Below are positions 40,843 to 52,995 of a stretch of DNA of 64,000 bases, piece by piece (within the stretch, counting starts at the first letter, position 1; every line of letters begins with the position of its first letter). The notes under the pieces were generated by a model that worked only from the letters and a program-made list of their open reading frames with translations, had not been told where the DNA came from and did no database searches. A program made the position numbers and the translations under genes. Source of the DNA: Cudoniella acicularis (lineage: Eukaryota; Ascomycota; Leotiomycetes; Helotiales; Helotiaceae). Location of the stretch: contig JAAMPI010000038.1 of the NCBI GenBank assembly GCA_013054445.1, forward strand, positions 1 through 64,000, given 5' to 3'.

Positions 40843-41200
40843 TCACCACCTGCAGAAATTGATACTGAGGAGAACCCCATGAGCCGCCCAGCTGCCTCCG
40901 TCCCAACCGTCGTAACAGTTGCTTACAATCTGCGCAAAAGCCGCCTCACACACCTGCTTAGTGGAGAAATTTGAGACCTTTCCAATATTTGCTGTGTGTC
41001 CGCTGGAGTCACTATAATCGGTCCAGTCGCCTACTAATTTGTCTCAGTTGGCAGTGCAGTATTCATCCCTAGTATTGGGCCAACTCATCCTTCTTGACGC
41101 AGTCCCGTTTGTGTGCGCCCTCGACGTGGTTGTAGCATTGGCCGGCGATTACGCTCGAGGCAAGCGTAAGGACACAAGAGACTTTCAAGGCAAGCTGCAT
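40843..41200 (-). pseudogene. Small secreted cysteine-rich protein, frameshifted
   Basis: The ATG at 41200 begins a signal peptide (MQLALKVSCVLTLASSVIAG) followed by QCYNHVEGAHKRDCVKKDE, then a stop. A second frame takes over from about 41095: RDEYCTAN, an in-frame TGA, then GDWTDYSDSSGHTANIGK, STKQVCEAAFAQIVSNCYDG and a C-terminus ending NFCRW at 40843. The two parts look like one secreted protein of about 118 residues with six or more cysteines. It needs a 1-nt shift plus loss of the TGA (Trp TGG to TGA is simplest) to be whole. It is therefore probably dead. It is the third small secreted Cys-rich gene in the window. Confidence 0.6.
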
Positions 41201-41289
41201 GTTGGCGGGCTGTAGCATGAATCAGTACGCTTCGCTCAGCTGTAAGTGGCGGGAAGACTACCTATCAGTTCCAGTGTGCAAAGAATCGT

Positions 41290-42930
41290 AATGTCTTCAA
41301 GGAATCAGTGTGTAAAATGATTTGATTTAATTTAATTAATAGCTATTAATTAAAATCAAATCAAGAAAAATTAATTAAATTAATTATTAATCAAACTAAC
41401 AATTAATTAATTAATATAGTCATACAATACGTATTTATAGAAAATGATGCAAAGTCCAATTAAGGTTTAAGGCTAGCGGAAGCTAAGCCCGTTATAGAAG
41501 GTGTATACGAGCGAAAGCTTCTAATTAGTCTGGCTAAGCCTTTTAGAAGGCTCGGATGGCGGCACGGGACGTTCGGCTAAGACGGACGCCACCGGGCCAA
41601 CTATTCGGCAACTCTGGCATTCCAGAACTACCTTTACAAATCTATTTATTAAAATTATAAATAAAATATAAGAAATAATCCTGAAATTCTAAATCATACT
41701 TTAAAATAATCAGTTCTTTATAATAGAAGGAAAAATCAAAATAATTCTAAAATTTATTAATTTTAGATATATAAGTATTGTTTTCCTTGATTATTATTAT
41801 AGCTCTATAAAGGCACTAGGGGCCCTGACGTCACGTGGGGACGTATTTGCAAGAAGGTGCTATATTCTCGAAGAAACTAAGCTAAGGAGCGAAGAAGGAA
41901 GAGGTGGCCCTGAAGGGGCCTATATATATAGGAGGTGAGTGCTGCTAAGCGAGGGCACGTGATAAGGGGTCAGGGGCCGCGTCGTAGCCTCTTGTCGTAT
42001 ATAGCGCCACACTGTCTGAGTCTCCTTAGTCGTAGGACTATGTGTTAAACTAGGTCTATAACAGCTATAAGTTATTATTATTCTAATGTGATGTGGTTCG
42101 CTTACCTGCNAGGGGGCGNCCGTCACGTGGCTTGGATCGTCGACGGATATCCGGAATGATGTCGGTAGTAAACCTCTGACATCCAGGATCATAGTTCTAG
42201 GGCACTTGATACGTAGCACAGGATACTAGATAATGCTATTGATTTCTATTATTATTAGGCCTTGGCATCAGACCCCCCGGGGCCAGAGATTAGTTCTATA
42301 CTAGATCTTTTTCTTCTTACACGTGACTTCTTTGCCTACTAACGCCTCCTTATCATAATAAGCTTAAAAAACGGCCCTATTAATAGGCCTAAAGTATAAG
42401 TGTAATTCGGCCTTTAATATTAGATATTTTAAAGGTTAGTTATTAAATAATACTAGTTTAACGTAAAAGAGTAATAGTAGGTGACAGGGATTATAGGCCA
42501 CTTAATAATATAGGCCGCTTACTGATTAAGTATATTATTAAATAGTTTTATTAATCTAATAAGATAATACCTTTTTAATTAGGTCGTTAAGTTATGCTAC
42601 TAGGCTCGATTAGGAAGTCGCATGCGATCTGTAGCGCTGTATAACTTAATTAATGTATATAAAGTTGTTGCTATTCTAATCGTACCCCGATCGAGCCCCT
42701 AATGTTGCTGTGGCGGTGTCTGACCACGTGATCTACCAAACAGGCTGAAGTCTGTTTGCGCCGGTATCTAAATTTCATAGATTTTTTTTTGGATTTGATA
42801 CCTGAAAAATTGGTATTCCCTGAGTGGATAAGGGTTTGCGGTCGTCGTCTTTGGTTCCGGAGCCATGACGCGGATTGCGGTCGCGAGAATGGCGCGTTGA
42901 AGGGGCTGAAGTTTGGGTTGCTAGGGTAAC
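41290..42930. repeat. AT-rich TE relics (RIP-like)
   Basis: 41320-41410 and 41640-41790 are almost pure A/T with many TTAATTAA words. 42340-42690 is rich in TA. Between them are CACGTG-bearing, GC-richer stretches near 41835, 41955 and 42125 and undetermined bases at 42110 and 42119. No frame is open. This fits several old, RIP-mutated retroelements. Confidence 0.55.
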
Positions 42931-43007
42931 TGACTCTTGGTTATTAACTTGTTTATTCTTACCACAAACGCGACATCACAGGCGATCCTTAAAAATTTCG
43001 ACCCATC

Positions 43008-44333
43008 ATGGCAACAGAAGCATCTTATGGAATTCCTCTTGCGCGAAAATATAAGCACACTCAAACCTTACGCCATACAGGAACTGCAAAATCGAACCAA
43101 TATTACACTATTGTCGCCTCTCATGGAATTTCTATTGTGCGGCAATGCAAAACCACTCAACCCTTACGTTGTATAAGAACTGCAAAATCGAGCCGATATT
43201 ACAGTATTATCGATTCTCGTGGAAATATTATTGCGCGACAATACAGACCACTCAAACCTTATGTCGTACACGAACTACCATCCAAATCGAGCCGACATCA
43301 CACTATCGTTGGTATTCTAGGCAGTGGAGGGACAGGAAACGTATTTCTAGCTGTTCATGAGAAGAGATGGCAAGCCATCAAAGTGTTCAAAAAAGAATTC
43401 AAGGCCTGTCATCCGGACCCAAGAGGATACTTAATATGCCGTAGCTAACTGTTTAACAGGGTCGTGCCGAGTGTGACATACAACCAGGCCTGCGTCACCC
43501 GAACATCGTTGAATCCCACCGTGCCTTCATCTATGAGGACAAAACGCATGTCGTTTACGAGTTATGCGCCAGCGGCTCCTTGCGCGATTTGGTCCAGCAG
43601 GGTCCCGTTCCCGAAGGTGTGGCAAGCCGAATGTTTGTCCAACTGATGGGTGCAATCAAATACATGCACTCCAAAGGGGTAACGCATCGAGATCTCAAAT
43701 TGGACAATATTCTGCTGGATGCGGCTGAGAATATCAAAATGGCAGACTTTAGTCATGCGGCATACACTCAGCAGAGTGATTTCGCTCAAACAAGGTGCGG
43801 AACTCTCGGATACATGGCGCCAGAAATGTTTAGTTCTCAACCAAAAGGCCGTGAAGTGGACATCTGGAGTGCTGGGGTTGTCTTGTAAGCAGTTTGGAAT
43901 CATTATGACCCTAGAGATGCCGCACTTACTAATACACTTCAGCTTTATCCTCCTACGAACATCAATGCCCTTTTTCGCAAGTGGCTGTGGAGCAAGTTGC
44001 TGTAAAGTGTCTGGTCGTTGTAAGAGTATCCCTGACAAGCACAACGAGGAGATTCGCGAGAAGATTTGTGCATACGATTATCAATGGCCCGAGTCGTTTC
44101 CTATCGCAGCGAAGGGCTTGGTTGGAAGACTCCTCGTGGGTCCTAAGAGCCGCCCTACGCCCGATGACATCGTAAAGGATCCCTTTTTTACCAGCCAGGA
44201 GCTTAGGGCGCAAAGTTTACATCGCGAGAACTGCCGGCTGGCAGGCGTTGGGAGAAGTGAGATAGGGGATTTCTTTCCTTGTGTTGGCACGAGGGAGCGA
44301 CTATGCGGTAGCTTTTGGGCATCGTCGTTTTAA
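43008..44333 (+). pseudogene. Serine/threonine protein kinase with N-terminal repeats, probably degenerate
   Basis: From ATG 43008 the first 105 residues are three 32-residue repeats. The kinase domain then starts with the glycine loop ILGSGGTGNVFLAV and QAIKVFKK (ATP-binding Lys). The next part, GRAECDIQPGLRHPNIVE, starts at about 43460 after what looks like an intron (CTAAC branch, AACAG acceptor), but the joint is off by one base. Then follow YELCASGSLRDLV, the catalytic THRDLKLDNILL, MADFSHAA (usual DFG has become DFS), GTLGYMAPEMF and DIWSAGVVL. After a GTAAGC intron come PFFAS and YDYQWPESFPI. The metal-binding Gly of DFG and the splice joint are both damaged, so activity is doubtful. 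Similar domains occur in fungal polo/CAMK-like kinases. Confidence 0.65.
43022..43313 (+). repeat. 96-bp coding tandem repeat, three copies
   Basis: Corresponding ATGGAATT/GTGGAAAT words stand at 43028, 43124 and 43220, exactly 96 bp apart. Each unit codes 32 residues in the kinase frame (for example ASHGISIVRQ and DSRGNIIARQ). Copies are about 75 percent alike. Confidence 0.8.
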
Positions 44334-45183
44334 CACTGCCATTATTTTCGGAAGGTCGGTCGCATGGCAGGTGGCAGGCTAAGTCTTGCTATTTATAACT
44401 CTCCTTCCTTTCCATCTCCAGCTCTGCCGTGTATGAAATGAATAAGGGACGGTTAGTAAAATTATACACGTCTTTATATTTAAGGAACCGATAATATCAC
44501 GATCTACAGGGTGGAAGTGTACATACCTGCGCTGGCTAAGTAATTTTGAGCTAATCCTATTACGGAATAGCGTTGAACCTGGGAACGGCGCTAATCCACT
44601 TTGAGTCACGTGACGTATGTGCATTCAAACAGATCCCAACCCTAGAGAAAGATCAATTTGCTTGGTTGTGATATGACGGCATCAGCTATAGAACAGATAG
44701 GATCGGGTCGTTAACTCTAATAGGGAGGTAAATGCTGGTTGGCTTTGAATAGAAATTTAAGAGTAGATGACAGGAGATAACAAGTTGCGGCTAGAGCGGT
44801 GGCCCTGGGATCGCAGGAGTAGGAATTGATCGTTTTGAGTTATAGTTCTTGCTATCTTTAACTTGTTAGTAGATCAATGGAAAGGGATAGCGGCTTTCGA
44901 TGTCAGCCTTCTGCATATCGTCACAAATGGTATCCGTGAATTTCTGATCGATCACGTGGTTGCGAGACTTGCTATTGAGAGGCAGCTTGAATGGCACTTT
45001 TGTCCCTCACGTGAGTACGCTGTTATCCGTAAATCAAAGATCAACATAATAATTATATTCATTACTTCTAAACACCAACTATAGCCTAACAAGCTGAAGT
45101 TTATCATATGCAAACTCAGGTGAGAAAAGCGGGAATCTTTAGTTACTTGCCTTCGGCGTAAAACTTCCCTAGCGAATACTTAA
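44334..45183. other. Intergenic, no supported gene
   Basis: About 850 bp. Nothing coding that I can support. Confidence 0.5.
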
Positions 45184-45216
45184 TTGACTCTTCTATTCCC
45201 CTACGAAAAGCCAGCA

Positions 45217-45384
45217 ATGCCAAACGGCCTCCATATTGCACATCCAAACTTAGTCATGTCCCTGGACAGCTCCGGCAACGCCGCTGCCAAGACACCGACT
45301 ATCGATACATTCTGCGCGAGAGGTACCAGGTTCATAAATTTGTTTCGTGCAGGAACTCAATGCTCATGTCGCATGTCTAGGTGA
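45217..45384 (+). pseudogene. Sulfatase N-terminal fragment
   Basis: About 55 codons reading AHPNLVMSLDSSG, then KTPTIDTFCARGTRFINLF and GTQCSCRMSR. The order PN(I/L)...TPxID.xxxxGTRF.N.F....CSPSR is the start of type I sulfatases. The CxPSR site, whose Cys becomes formylglycine, is altered to CSCRMSR, and the rest of the enzyme is absent. Short and degenerate, so moderate confidence only. Confidence 0.35.
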
Positions 45385-46516
45385 TACATATGTGCCATCG
45401 ATCGCGGGACTGAGTTTGGCTCTCCTGACCCAGACCCTATGCTAATAAAGGTTATTCTGCATGGATTATGATGAACGATGCAGTCACTAGAAAAGTGGCT
45501 GGAAAATCTTCCGGAGTGTCCTTATCAACAGCAGGCATGCACAGCCTCGGGAAGAATACTGGTAATGAGTTTTCTCAAATAAAAAAAATCTCCAAAACGG
45601 GATAAAAGTCACTGCCATCGAATTATCCTTTTAGCAGAGGAAGTATCGCGATCCTATAATATTTTCCCACACCGCTGACTGATGATGCGTCCGGTACTAC
45701 CTCCTTCCGCATGTGGGATTCTTGGATGGAATGGATGTCAGAAATGGGATGGGAAATGGTGATGGTAAGGTTATGGATGGCCATGTTGATTTGATGGACG
45801 GATTGATGGGAGGAGGATATGATGGCTGTGAAAATTAGAGCTATAGAGTCAATTCGGAAGTGAGTTACCTGCCTATTGAACAACCAAAATTTGCAAAATG
45901 GTGAGAGAAGACTACGTTACATCTATGCCGCGATTTTATAGGATTAGACAACTCCGCCAACTCGCAGTAAACAACAATTCGCAATAAACCACTTCCCAAT
46001 AACTCAAAGCCCTCTCCAAAAGAGCCAGAAGGTATAATCCAATTATCCAATGCAATGCATTATATCCTGATTGCGCGAGTACTTCCCTCATAACAAAGTC
46101 TAAAATAGCCAACGACAAGACACAAAGTTTGGAGCTGACCAGAGCAGACCCAGCTAGTTGCTCCATGCACTGAATGATACCCTTAAACAGAACCGAGATC
46201 TATGCGCAAGGTTTCGAAGATCATAAATCTCGATAGAGAGCAGGAAGGACGACAGAATGATCGAACCTCGACGCTTGTCAATTCCAAATGAAGACCGCGA
46301 AGAAATACCAGATGGTGACTAGAAACCCCCATTCAGCCAAGATTGCTGAATAGATTAAGATTCTTGAATAAAAAGACTGCCTACTCACGAGTACGCTTAG
46401 CTTAACCCAGAAGTTATCTTTGAAATCCTCCGGCAAAAGTGTCTGCACAGCTACCAGCACTGTTGAACTTCTCTACCGACGCAAATCTATTCGATCGTGA
46501 AATCACTTACTAAAAA
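45385..46516. other. Intergenic, with a possible exon fragment
   Basis: About 1.1 kb. The minus strand near 46460-46385 reads TVLVAVQTLLPEDFKDNFW before a GTGAGT, which may be a 3' exon of the gene at 46517, but the frame does not connect. A GATGG-rich stretch lies at 45725-45830. Confidence 0.35.
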
Positions 46517-46993
46517 TCATCGACTTCTAATCCTCACAATATCGGTTGCTAGCGCCGCGGCGAGATCTCTCTCCGCTCCAAACCCCAAAAGAGCGATCTC
46601 TAGGTCGTCTTCATCAAGCCGACATATGTCCTTTCCGATCCAAATAATGTTATAGATCCAAGCCATGTCTCTATCTCCAGTATCCTCGATACCACGGAGA
46701 AGAAGAGAGGCGATGATCCAAAGTTTGACAACATAGTTAGATGCGTCGCGGGTCGGGAAGAGAGTTTTTAAATCGTGGGCCGTCATAGGTTGAGTGGGAG
46801 GAGCATTGACGGCAATACGTTGTGACTTTGTCATGATGAAGTTTATGGTGCAGATTCTGCTTTCTATTTCTGGTGTGGGAGGCTCGGTGTCGGAAGATTC
46901 GGGAAGAAGCTGGTTGAAAGAGCGGTTGTAATTGTTTTGAAATATTATTCGTGAACTGGATCTCTGAGAAACCCAGATGTTGAAGTTAAGCAT
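46517..46993 (-). CDS. Hypothetical protein
   Basis: An ORF of 158 codons; the Met at 46834 (MTKSQRIAVNAPPTQ) is a likely start, giving about 105 aa. Composition is protein-like throughout, with SNYVVKLWIIASLLLRG, DMAWIYNIIWIGKDIC and an acidic/aliphatic segment LDEDDLEIALLGFGAERDL before the stop. I do not recognise a family. A GTAAGT just 3' of the stop and a coding-like stretch 130 bp further suggest that an additional exon may exist. No signal peptide. Confidence 0.4.
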   Translation of the reverse strand: MLNFNIWVSQRSSSRIIFQNNYNRSFNQLLPESSDTEPPTPEIESRICTINFIMTKSQRIAVNAPPTQPMTAHDLKTLFPTRDASNYVVKLWIIASLLLRGIEDTGDRDMAWIYNIIWIGKDICRLDEDDLEIALLGFGAERDLAAALATDIVRIRSR

Positions 46994-48292
46994 GGAGGTT
47001 TAACCCGAATTGGGAAGGAACAATAGCAATTTCTAGCGCAATTATTTTACGCCGCCTTCGTATACCCTGTTTCTGCTATCGAAATCCCATTGAATGTCGC
47101 TTGGTCGCGCCTTCCACTCCCGTCTACTCGGCGCAATAGGGGCAGAATCCAGTTACCACTTTCGCCTTTTGACCTGACCTCAATCCGACACGTCATTGAA
47201 AACCCAATTCGACTTTGGCTGAAAACACCCTTCAAGTTTAAAAAAAGCAAACATAGACAAAAAGTCAACGCTTTCCACTATTTTTTTGGGTTTGAGGAAC
47301 AAAGTGTTTCGTGTTCGACCCTCCTCCCGGAGGGGAGCGACTAAACCCCCTAAATTCTCTATCTTGGGTATTCTCCTGTACACGATCTAAGACTTAGAAT
47401 TAAGTTGACAGGTATTTGATGCCTTAGTAGAGTTTGTATGTTGAAACCAGGAGGTTAGCCTTCTAAGTCCAACTCCTGCGAGCTTCTACGATAAACCAAG
47501 AATGTTGCTGAGCGACGAGCCTCACGAGAGACGTACTCGATTTGTCCATCGAACGGGAAGGCACATGAAATAAGAGACGAAAAATTTAGTCTGAAATTAC
47601 AACGAAAATTTAACTTCCAAACCGAATGGGTTTTGGAACTATCGTGGCCTAATTAGGTCAATTAAGCGAACTGAAAAAGGGGCGAAGAGCAGACGCCACT
47701 CGAATAGTAATCCAACATTGCACGCTCAAGACTTGATGCACAGCACAAAACATAAATCGCATCAGAATACGATGATGAGGTAGCATTGCATCCTCGTGCT
47801 AAGGGGACTCGGGAGCAGTTCGGATTATCGCTAACTTGGAGAGTAGAAGCGCAAAGATTTTTTTGCTAAGGAATACGAAAGAGTACTTATGAAAACAGGA
47901 CCGTGTTAATTGAGAACGTAAACTCGCAATCATGGTGATGAGTCGGACACAATTAGGGAAACGAGCCAAGCAATCAAGTTTAGCTGCTTCGATTGAAGTA
48001 GGGAAGAAAGAGTCATTTCAAGCTTTTATCATTAATCACTAGAACCAACATTCCACCTCGACCCCACCTGTCGAAGTAATCCACAACCTGTCTGCTATCA
48101 AAGGGTTATAGATCTGCCGTCCATAGCCGTTTTCCGGACCAAACCCAATGTTCTATTAGAAGAATGGAGTAAGAAGAAATCGGTATTGTAAAAAATTGAT
48201 CGCCATGGTATAGCAGCAAATTGCGCGTTCATTCAAAACCCTCACCCAGCTGTTCCTAACCACTCAAATCCTATTACCACATCATCTGTTGC
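46994..48292. other. Intergenic, no supported gene
   Basis: About 1.3 kb. Open frames at 47047-47383 overlap on both strands without domains. The right end is the 3' flank of the tricalbin-like gene. Confidence 0.5.
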
Positions 48293-51200
48293 TCAAGGAG
48301 GAGTAGGTGTGATAGGTGTAATGTCCCTACTAGTCCTTCCATTTCCATTCTCCTTTTTGCTTAACAAACTCCTTCGGAATGCACTCGCCTTTGGGCTATC
48401 AGTCGCCAACCCATTTTCGGCGGTGAGCACAAAGTTGCTCTTGATAACCACGTGGCCACTTCCAGCCCTGACTTGTTTTTCTTGTCCTGTACCCGATTCA
48501 TCTACAAAGAAAAGTCCCTCTCCTAGATCGTCGTCACTACCAAAGGTATTGTGCCCTTTGACTTGGATTTGGAATTGGGTGTCTGCTGAGCATGAGCATT
48601 TAAAGCTTTCCTTTTTTTTCGTTGAAGAAGACAGTCCCCGTAGCTGACTTGATATGGTCTGTTTTATGGACAGTCTTCGCTTTGGATCCGATTTGCTTCA
48701 TGTAAACCATAACGTTTGAAGATGGAGGATAACCGGAGGCCGACATGATTGTGAAATTTGCTGTACCAGTGGAGGGAACGGGTGTACCACCGAATACAGC
48801 ACTATGCATAGAGGATGCTCCAAAACTCTTTGATCTGTTATGTGACGGCTCTATTGCAGTCCCAGGAGGAGTGACTGGTGCCTCGATGGTAGGTGTTGTA
48901 ATTGCGCCAGCTCGCTTTGGAAGGCCAAAACTGCCTCCAGCCGCGAATTGAGAATCCTCTGCTTTCATTTCCGCAACAGCAGCTGCATTTGCATTTGCTT
49001 CTTCTTCTTCCTTCTTCTTACTCTTGAAACCATGTCGGATAAAGGACGCGCCTTTGCCAACACCCGCAGCCGCAAAACCAACGCCCTTGATAGGAGCACC
49101 GGCAACCCCGGTAACAATCCTGCCTGGAGTAGCAAAAGTGCCAGAGAACGTCGAGGAACCTTGCCGAGAACGAGTAACATAATCAGGCCGGAAAAGTAAT
49201 CTTAATCGTACAGAGCCAGACTTCCCATCTAGCGCGAGATTGTATTCTTGTGCCTGAAAAGGGTCAAGCATTTCGAGATTGATGGCTGCGGATCCCAAGA
49301 AATCTGCTTTCTCGCCAAAGTCCCAATCATAGACATTGCAAATGAATTTGGCACCAGTTCTTGAGGGAATGTCCACTTCGAAGAACTCATTCCATGCTGG
49401 CTGGAGTGTCTTCTTTTGAACCTTTGTCTTGAAAACGTCTTTACCATTAAGCTCAAACTTGCAATACGGATCACTGAAGCCGTTGCGATCTGCTGACGGG
49501 AGGTCTGAGCCGTCAAGGACATCGACACGGAGCTTGCCCATGTTGTTGATACTCTCACTTGGATCGAGTGTCATCTTCACTGGAATATACTTCAAGCTGA
49601 CCTTCACAGAACTGAATTTGCCTTCACTTGTCTTTCATCTTGAGGATAGTGGGGTTATTCTCAAGTTTGTTAGCGTAAGGATTAAAATTTTGAAGGCATC
49701 ACTTACCAAGCATTGCTTAAGTGTATCGAGAGTGTTTCCAGTGAGCTTCGCAATTACGTGCTCCTTTTTCTCATCACCCTTGGAGTCTTTGTCACGAATG
49801 CGAAGAGTGATTTTAGAGAAGTCTAGCTCCCGAACGAAACAGTCTCCGATCTCATCAAGTGTTGTTGTCCGTTTGCGTATTGTCGAGGATGTGTATGAGG
49901 GGAAGGCCATATCATCCATAATGACCTCCACATGAACATTGGTATAGTTGAGATCGACGTCAATGATCTTAAAAATGATGAGGCCAGACTCGTACTTGAC
50001 GAGTTCTTCTGGTGTAAGTCGGATCTTGGGCAATTTCTTCTCATCTTTGGTTTCTTCTTGCTCTTTTGCTCCTTCAGCAAGTGCCTTTGCGAGTGTACCG
50101 TCGACTGTCCCGTTGGGTGTGTTTGGTGTGGTTGGTGTAGCTGGTGTAGCTGGCGCTGCAATCGAATCTTTATCACCTGGCTGGCTTGACTCGACTGAAA
50201 TGCGCCCTCTTTCAGAAGATATTTTTCTCGCAGCTGCCTCTTCTTCGTCTTCCGGATCCGCAATATTAAGAAGAGGGTAAAAGGCCGCCGTATAATTGAG
50301 AGTGCCCTTTGGTGTTCCCTTCCCATGCATTCGCAGACGCCCGCGTGCGGGTCTTTGGAATCATGGACGAGATACTCACCATTTTCAGCCTGCTCGATGT
50401 AATCGGCCGCCGATACCTCTAGCAAACCCAGAGATCGGTCATTGTTGATGGTTTCTTGATCCATGACCTCGAGGGTCAATCTTTCGCGAGTGCTGTGGAC
50501 TGGCACATAGATCACCTCATCCCAGTCTGGGTCGAGGTTATTCTGGAATGTGACCGTGCGCCCCTTTTCGATGCCGGATAGAAGAACACGTACATATGGA
50601 TCTGACTTGCCCATAACCTCGAGATTTCGTAGGTCCCTCGCGTTCTTAAAATGAAATCTCATCACTCCAATCGGAGTGACATACCCGCCTGATCCCGCAA
50701 CAGCGCCCGACAAGGCCACAGGTTTCCACTGTAATGTCAATTTCGCGCGGCCGGTCTTTGCACCGACGAGATTGTACCACTCCTGCCCTTTGTCCATCAA
50801 CTGCAGCATGTCATCCAGCTTAATTTGATAAGTTCCCAGTATCGGGTCCGCACCGAGATCTCTGTCATCTTTGATTACAAGACCAAGTTTAGCCGTTTTG
50901 CGATCGGTGATGAGAACTTCCTTATGGCCGTTATCCCAGATGGGGTTATTGGTACGTTTCAGTTTTCTAGTAACATAGATCTCTTTGTTGTTGAGCAGAA
51001 GAATTGCGTAGGGATTCAGTTGGCCAATCAGACTTTTAGTTCCATCAAGATCTTTGGCTTGCTCAATAGTGAAACGTGCGATGCCGGTGTTGGACTCCGG
51101 TGGGGGCTCCTTCTTGCCGTCCGGAAGAGTACGGCCCTCCAAAACAGGAAAGAAGCGTATATCTGAAGACAGAATACCTCGGGCTTTGCCATTTGACATG

Positions 51201-52995
51201 ATCTCCAGTTGCTCATTCTCATACTCGGTGACTTCTTGAACTCTTTCCAAGGGGAAGCTGGCAGTTCCAAGTTCTTTGTCCTTGCGATAATCATTGTAAT
51301 CAAAAATTGGCACTGTTAAAGTATCGTTGAACGATGTGACAATGACGTACTTTGTCTCGTTCCACCGTGGATTGGCGTTCTCCTTAACCGTTTTGGTTTG
51401 TGCAAGAGGAGCCCCTGCGTTGAAGGACACAATCGCATAAGGATCTAAGGTTCCAGCAAATTTGTCGGGGTTCTTTAGTCCTTGAGCTCCATGAAGAGTA
51501 ACAGCCATGACTCCGATTGCCTGGTCCACTGGCGATCCAGAAAGCATCTTGGCCACCTCGATCGGGAATACATTGGGCGTGTACATGATGGGACCGATGT
51601 TGGCATGGATCTGCTCCAAAATGAAAGATTCCAGACCAGGAATAAAATTGATGTCAAAACCGAGAGTCTCCCCTCCAAGTGGTTTGCACACGTAGTCAAT
51701 TGTCGGCGGCTTCAAAAAACAGATCTCTATCTTTTCGACGTGGGGGTAAGGAATTTGTAGCTTGATTTTGACTCGCATGAGACCGGAGAAGGACATGTCC
51801 TCCACAATCACATCTAGTCCCTTGCTGATCATTGCCTTGCCGATTCGGATCTCAAGAACAACTTTTGGGTTTACCTTATTCTTGATCTGACGAGAAGTCA
51901 TATCGGTGATATCAGTTGGTGTGAAACTGAATTCCCAATCCATGAGCACGGTATCGTCCTCGGCTTTTGGGTAGGTCCTGACACATTCCATACGAGGAGG
52001 TTTTGTCCCAAGCGTAAATGTTTTTTAAGCGGAGACTGTCTAAGAAAGCGGGTGTAGAGGTGCTAAGGACTTGATCGACGGAATTGATGATGGTTTCCGA
52101 TAGGACTGGCTGGAAAATCGGCCAAAACTTTACTAGAAAACTGTTCATCCATTCTAAACTCTCGGTGTCGGTATCGAGCTTGGCTTTAGCCAGCTCACGG
52201 TTGACGTCGTCTCGGAAGTTTCGTCGTACTCGACGGATCGATGTTCGATAGTATGTTCCGCATATTGCCATAATTATGAAGACCCAGGCGAGCCCTCCCC
52301 CTAAAGTTGCTACAAGCCACGACGAAAGGCACGCAAATATTATGACTGCTGTGTTATGATACCAATCTGCGAGAGGTTAATTAGAAGATCCAGAAATTTA
52401 GGTAAGCTCTACTTACCCCCAAAGAACTTATCATCTAGCTTCCCCTCCACCCAAGTCTGATGATCGGCGGGATTGACTTCCTCTATAGACTCGCCAGAAG
52501 AGCCATCTCCGAACCTTGGCGCCCAACCGCTGCGTTCGACCCATCGATCATAATCATCAGGTTCGAGACTAATTGCTCCATTTGCATGTGCTTTCCCATT
52601 GGTATCTTTCGAGGCATTGGTCGGAGCAAGAGCGCCCGCGGTGGAAGGAGGAGGGAGATCGTAAGCCCCAGGCTTGCCATCATCTATATCCGTTGGTACT
52701 GCGACTCCTTTCGACTTCGGTTCGCGGTGGAACCCCTCTGGCACACGCTACAAGAACAGAGAGTTTAGTATAATTACGCGGATGGGTGACTGAACCAACT
52801 TACGGCCTTTGCTTGGGCGGCCTTTTCCTCAGGACTCGCATCTGGATTGAAGGTAAATGCTGCCACACCAGCTTTATGGCTTTCAGTAACAATCTTCCTC
52901 TGCGCGTCGTCGGCCGTGACGGAGGATTTTGGGTCTTGAGCAGCTTCCACAACACCTTGAGCCTTCAGCTCGCCAGCTTGCGAGTTTAGGGACAT
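48293..52995 (-). CDS. Tricalbin-like SMP/C2 membrane-tether protein, four exons, four 1-nt frameshifts
   Basis: Exons 52995..52804, 52747..52417, 52366..49707 and 49659..48293, about 1,500 codons. Introns are 56, 50 and 47 bp (two GTAAGT/GTAAGT-type donors; TTGTAG and CGCAG acceptors). Order: disordered N-terminus, a membrane hairpin (TAVIIFACLSSWLVATL, GGGLAWVFIIMAI), the lipid-transfer SMP domain (about 230-430, ending PGLESFILEQIHANIGP), then several C2 domains (LDPYAIVSF, KSDPYVRVLL, NGFSDPYCKFEL with Ca2+-type Asp). Tricalbins tether ER to plasma membrane and move lipids. The frame breaks at four places: an A6 run (52021-52026), near 50348, near 49625 and at an A8 run (about 48608-48615). 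Everything else is well kept, so base-calling errors are likely. Confidence 0.85.
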
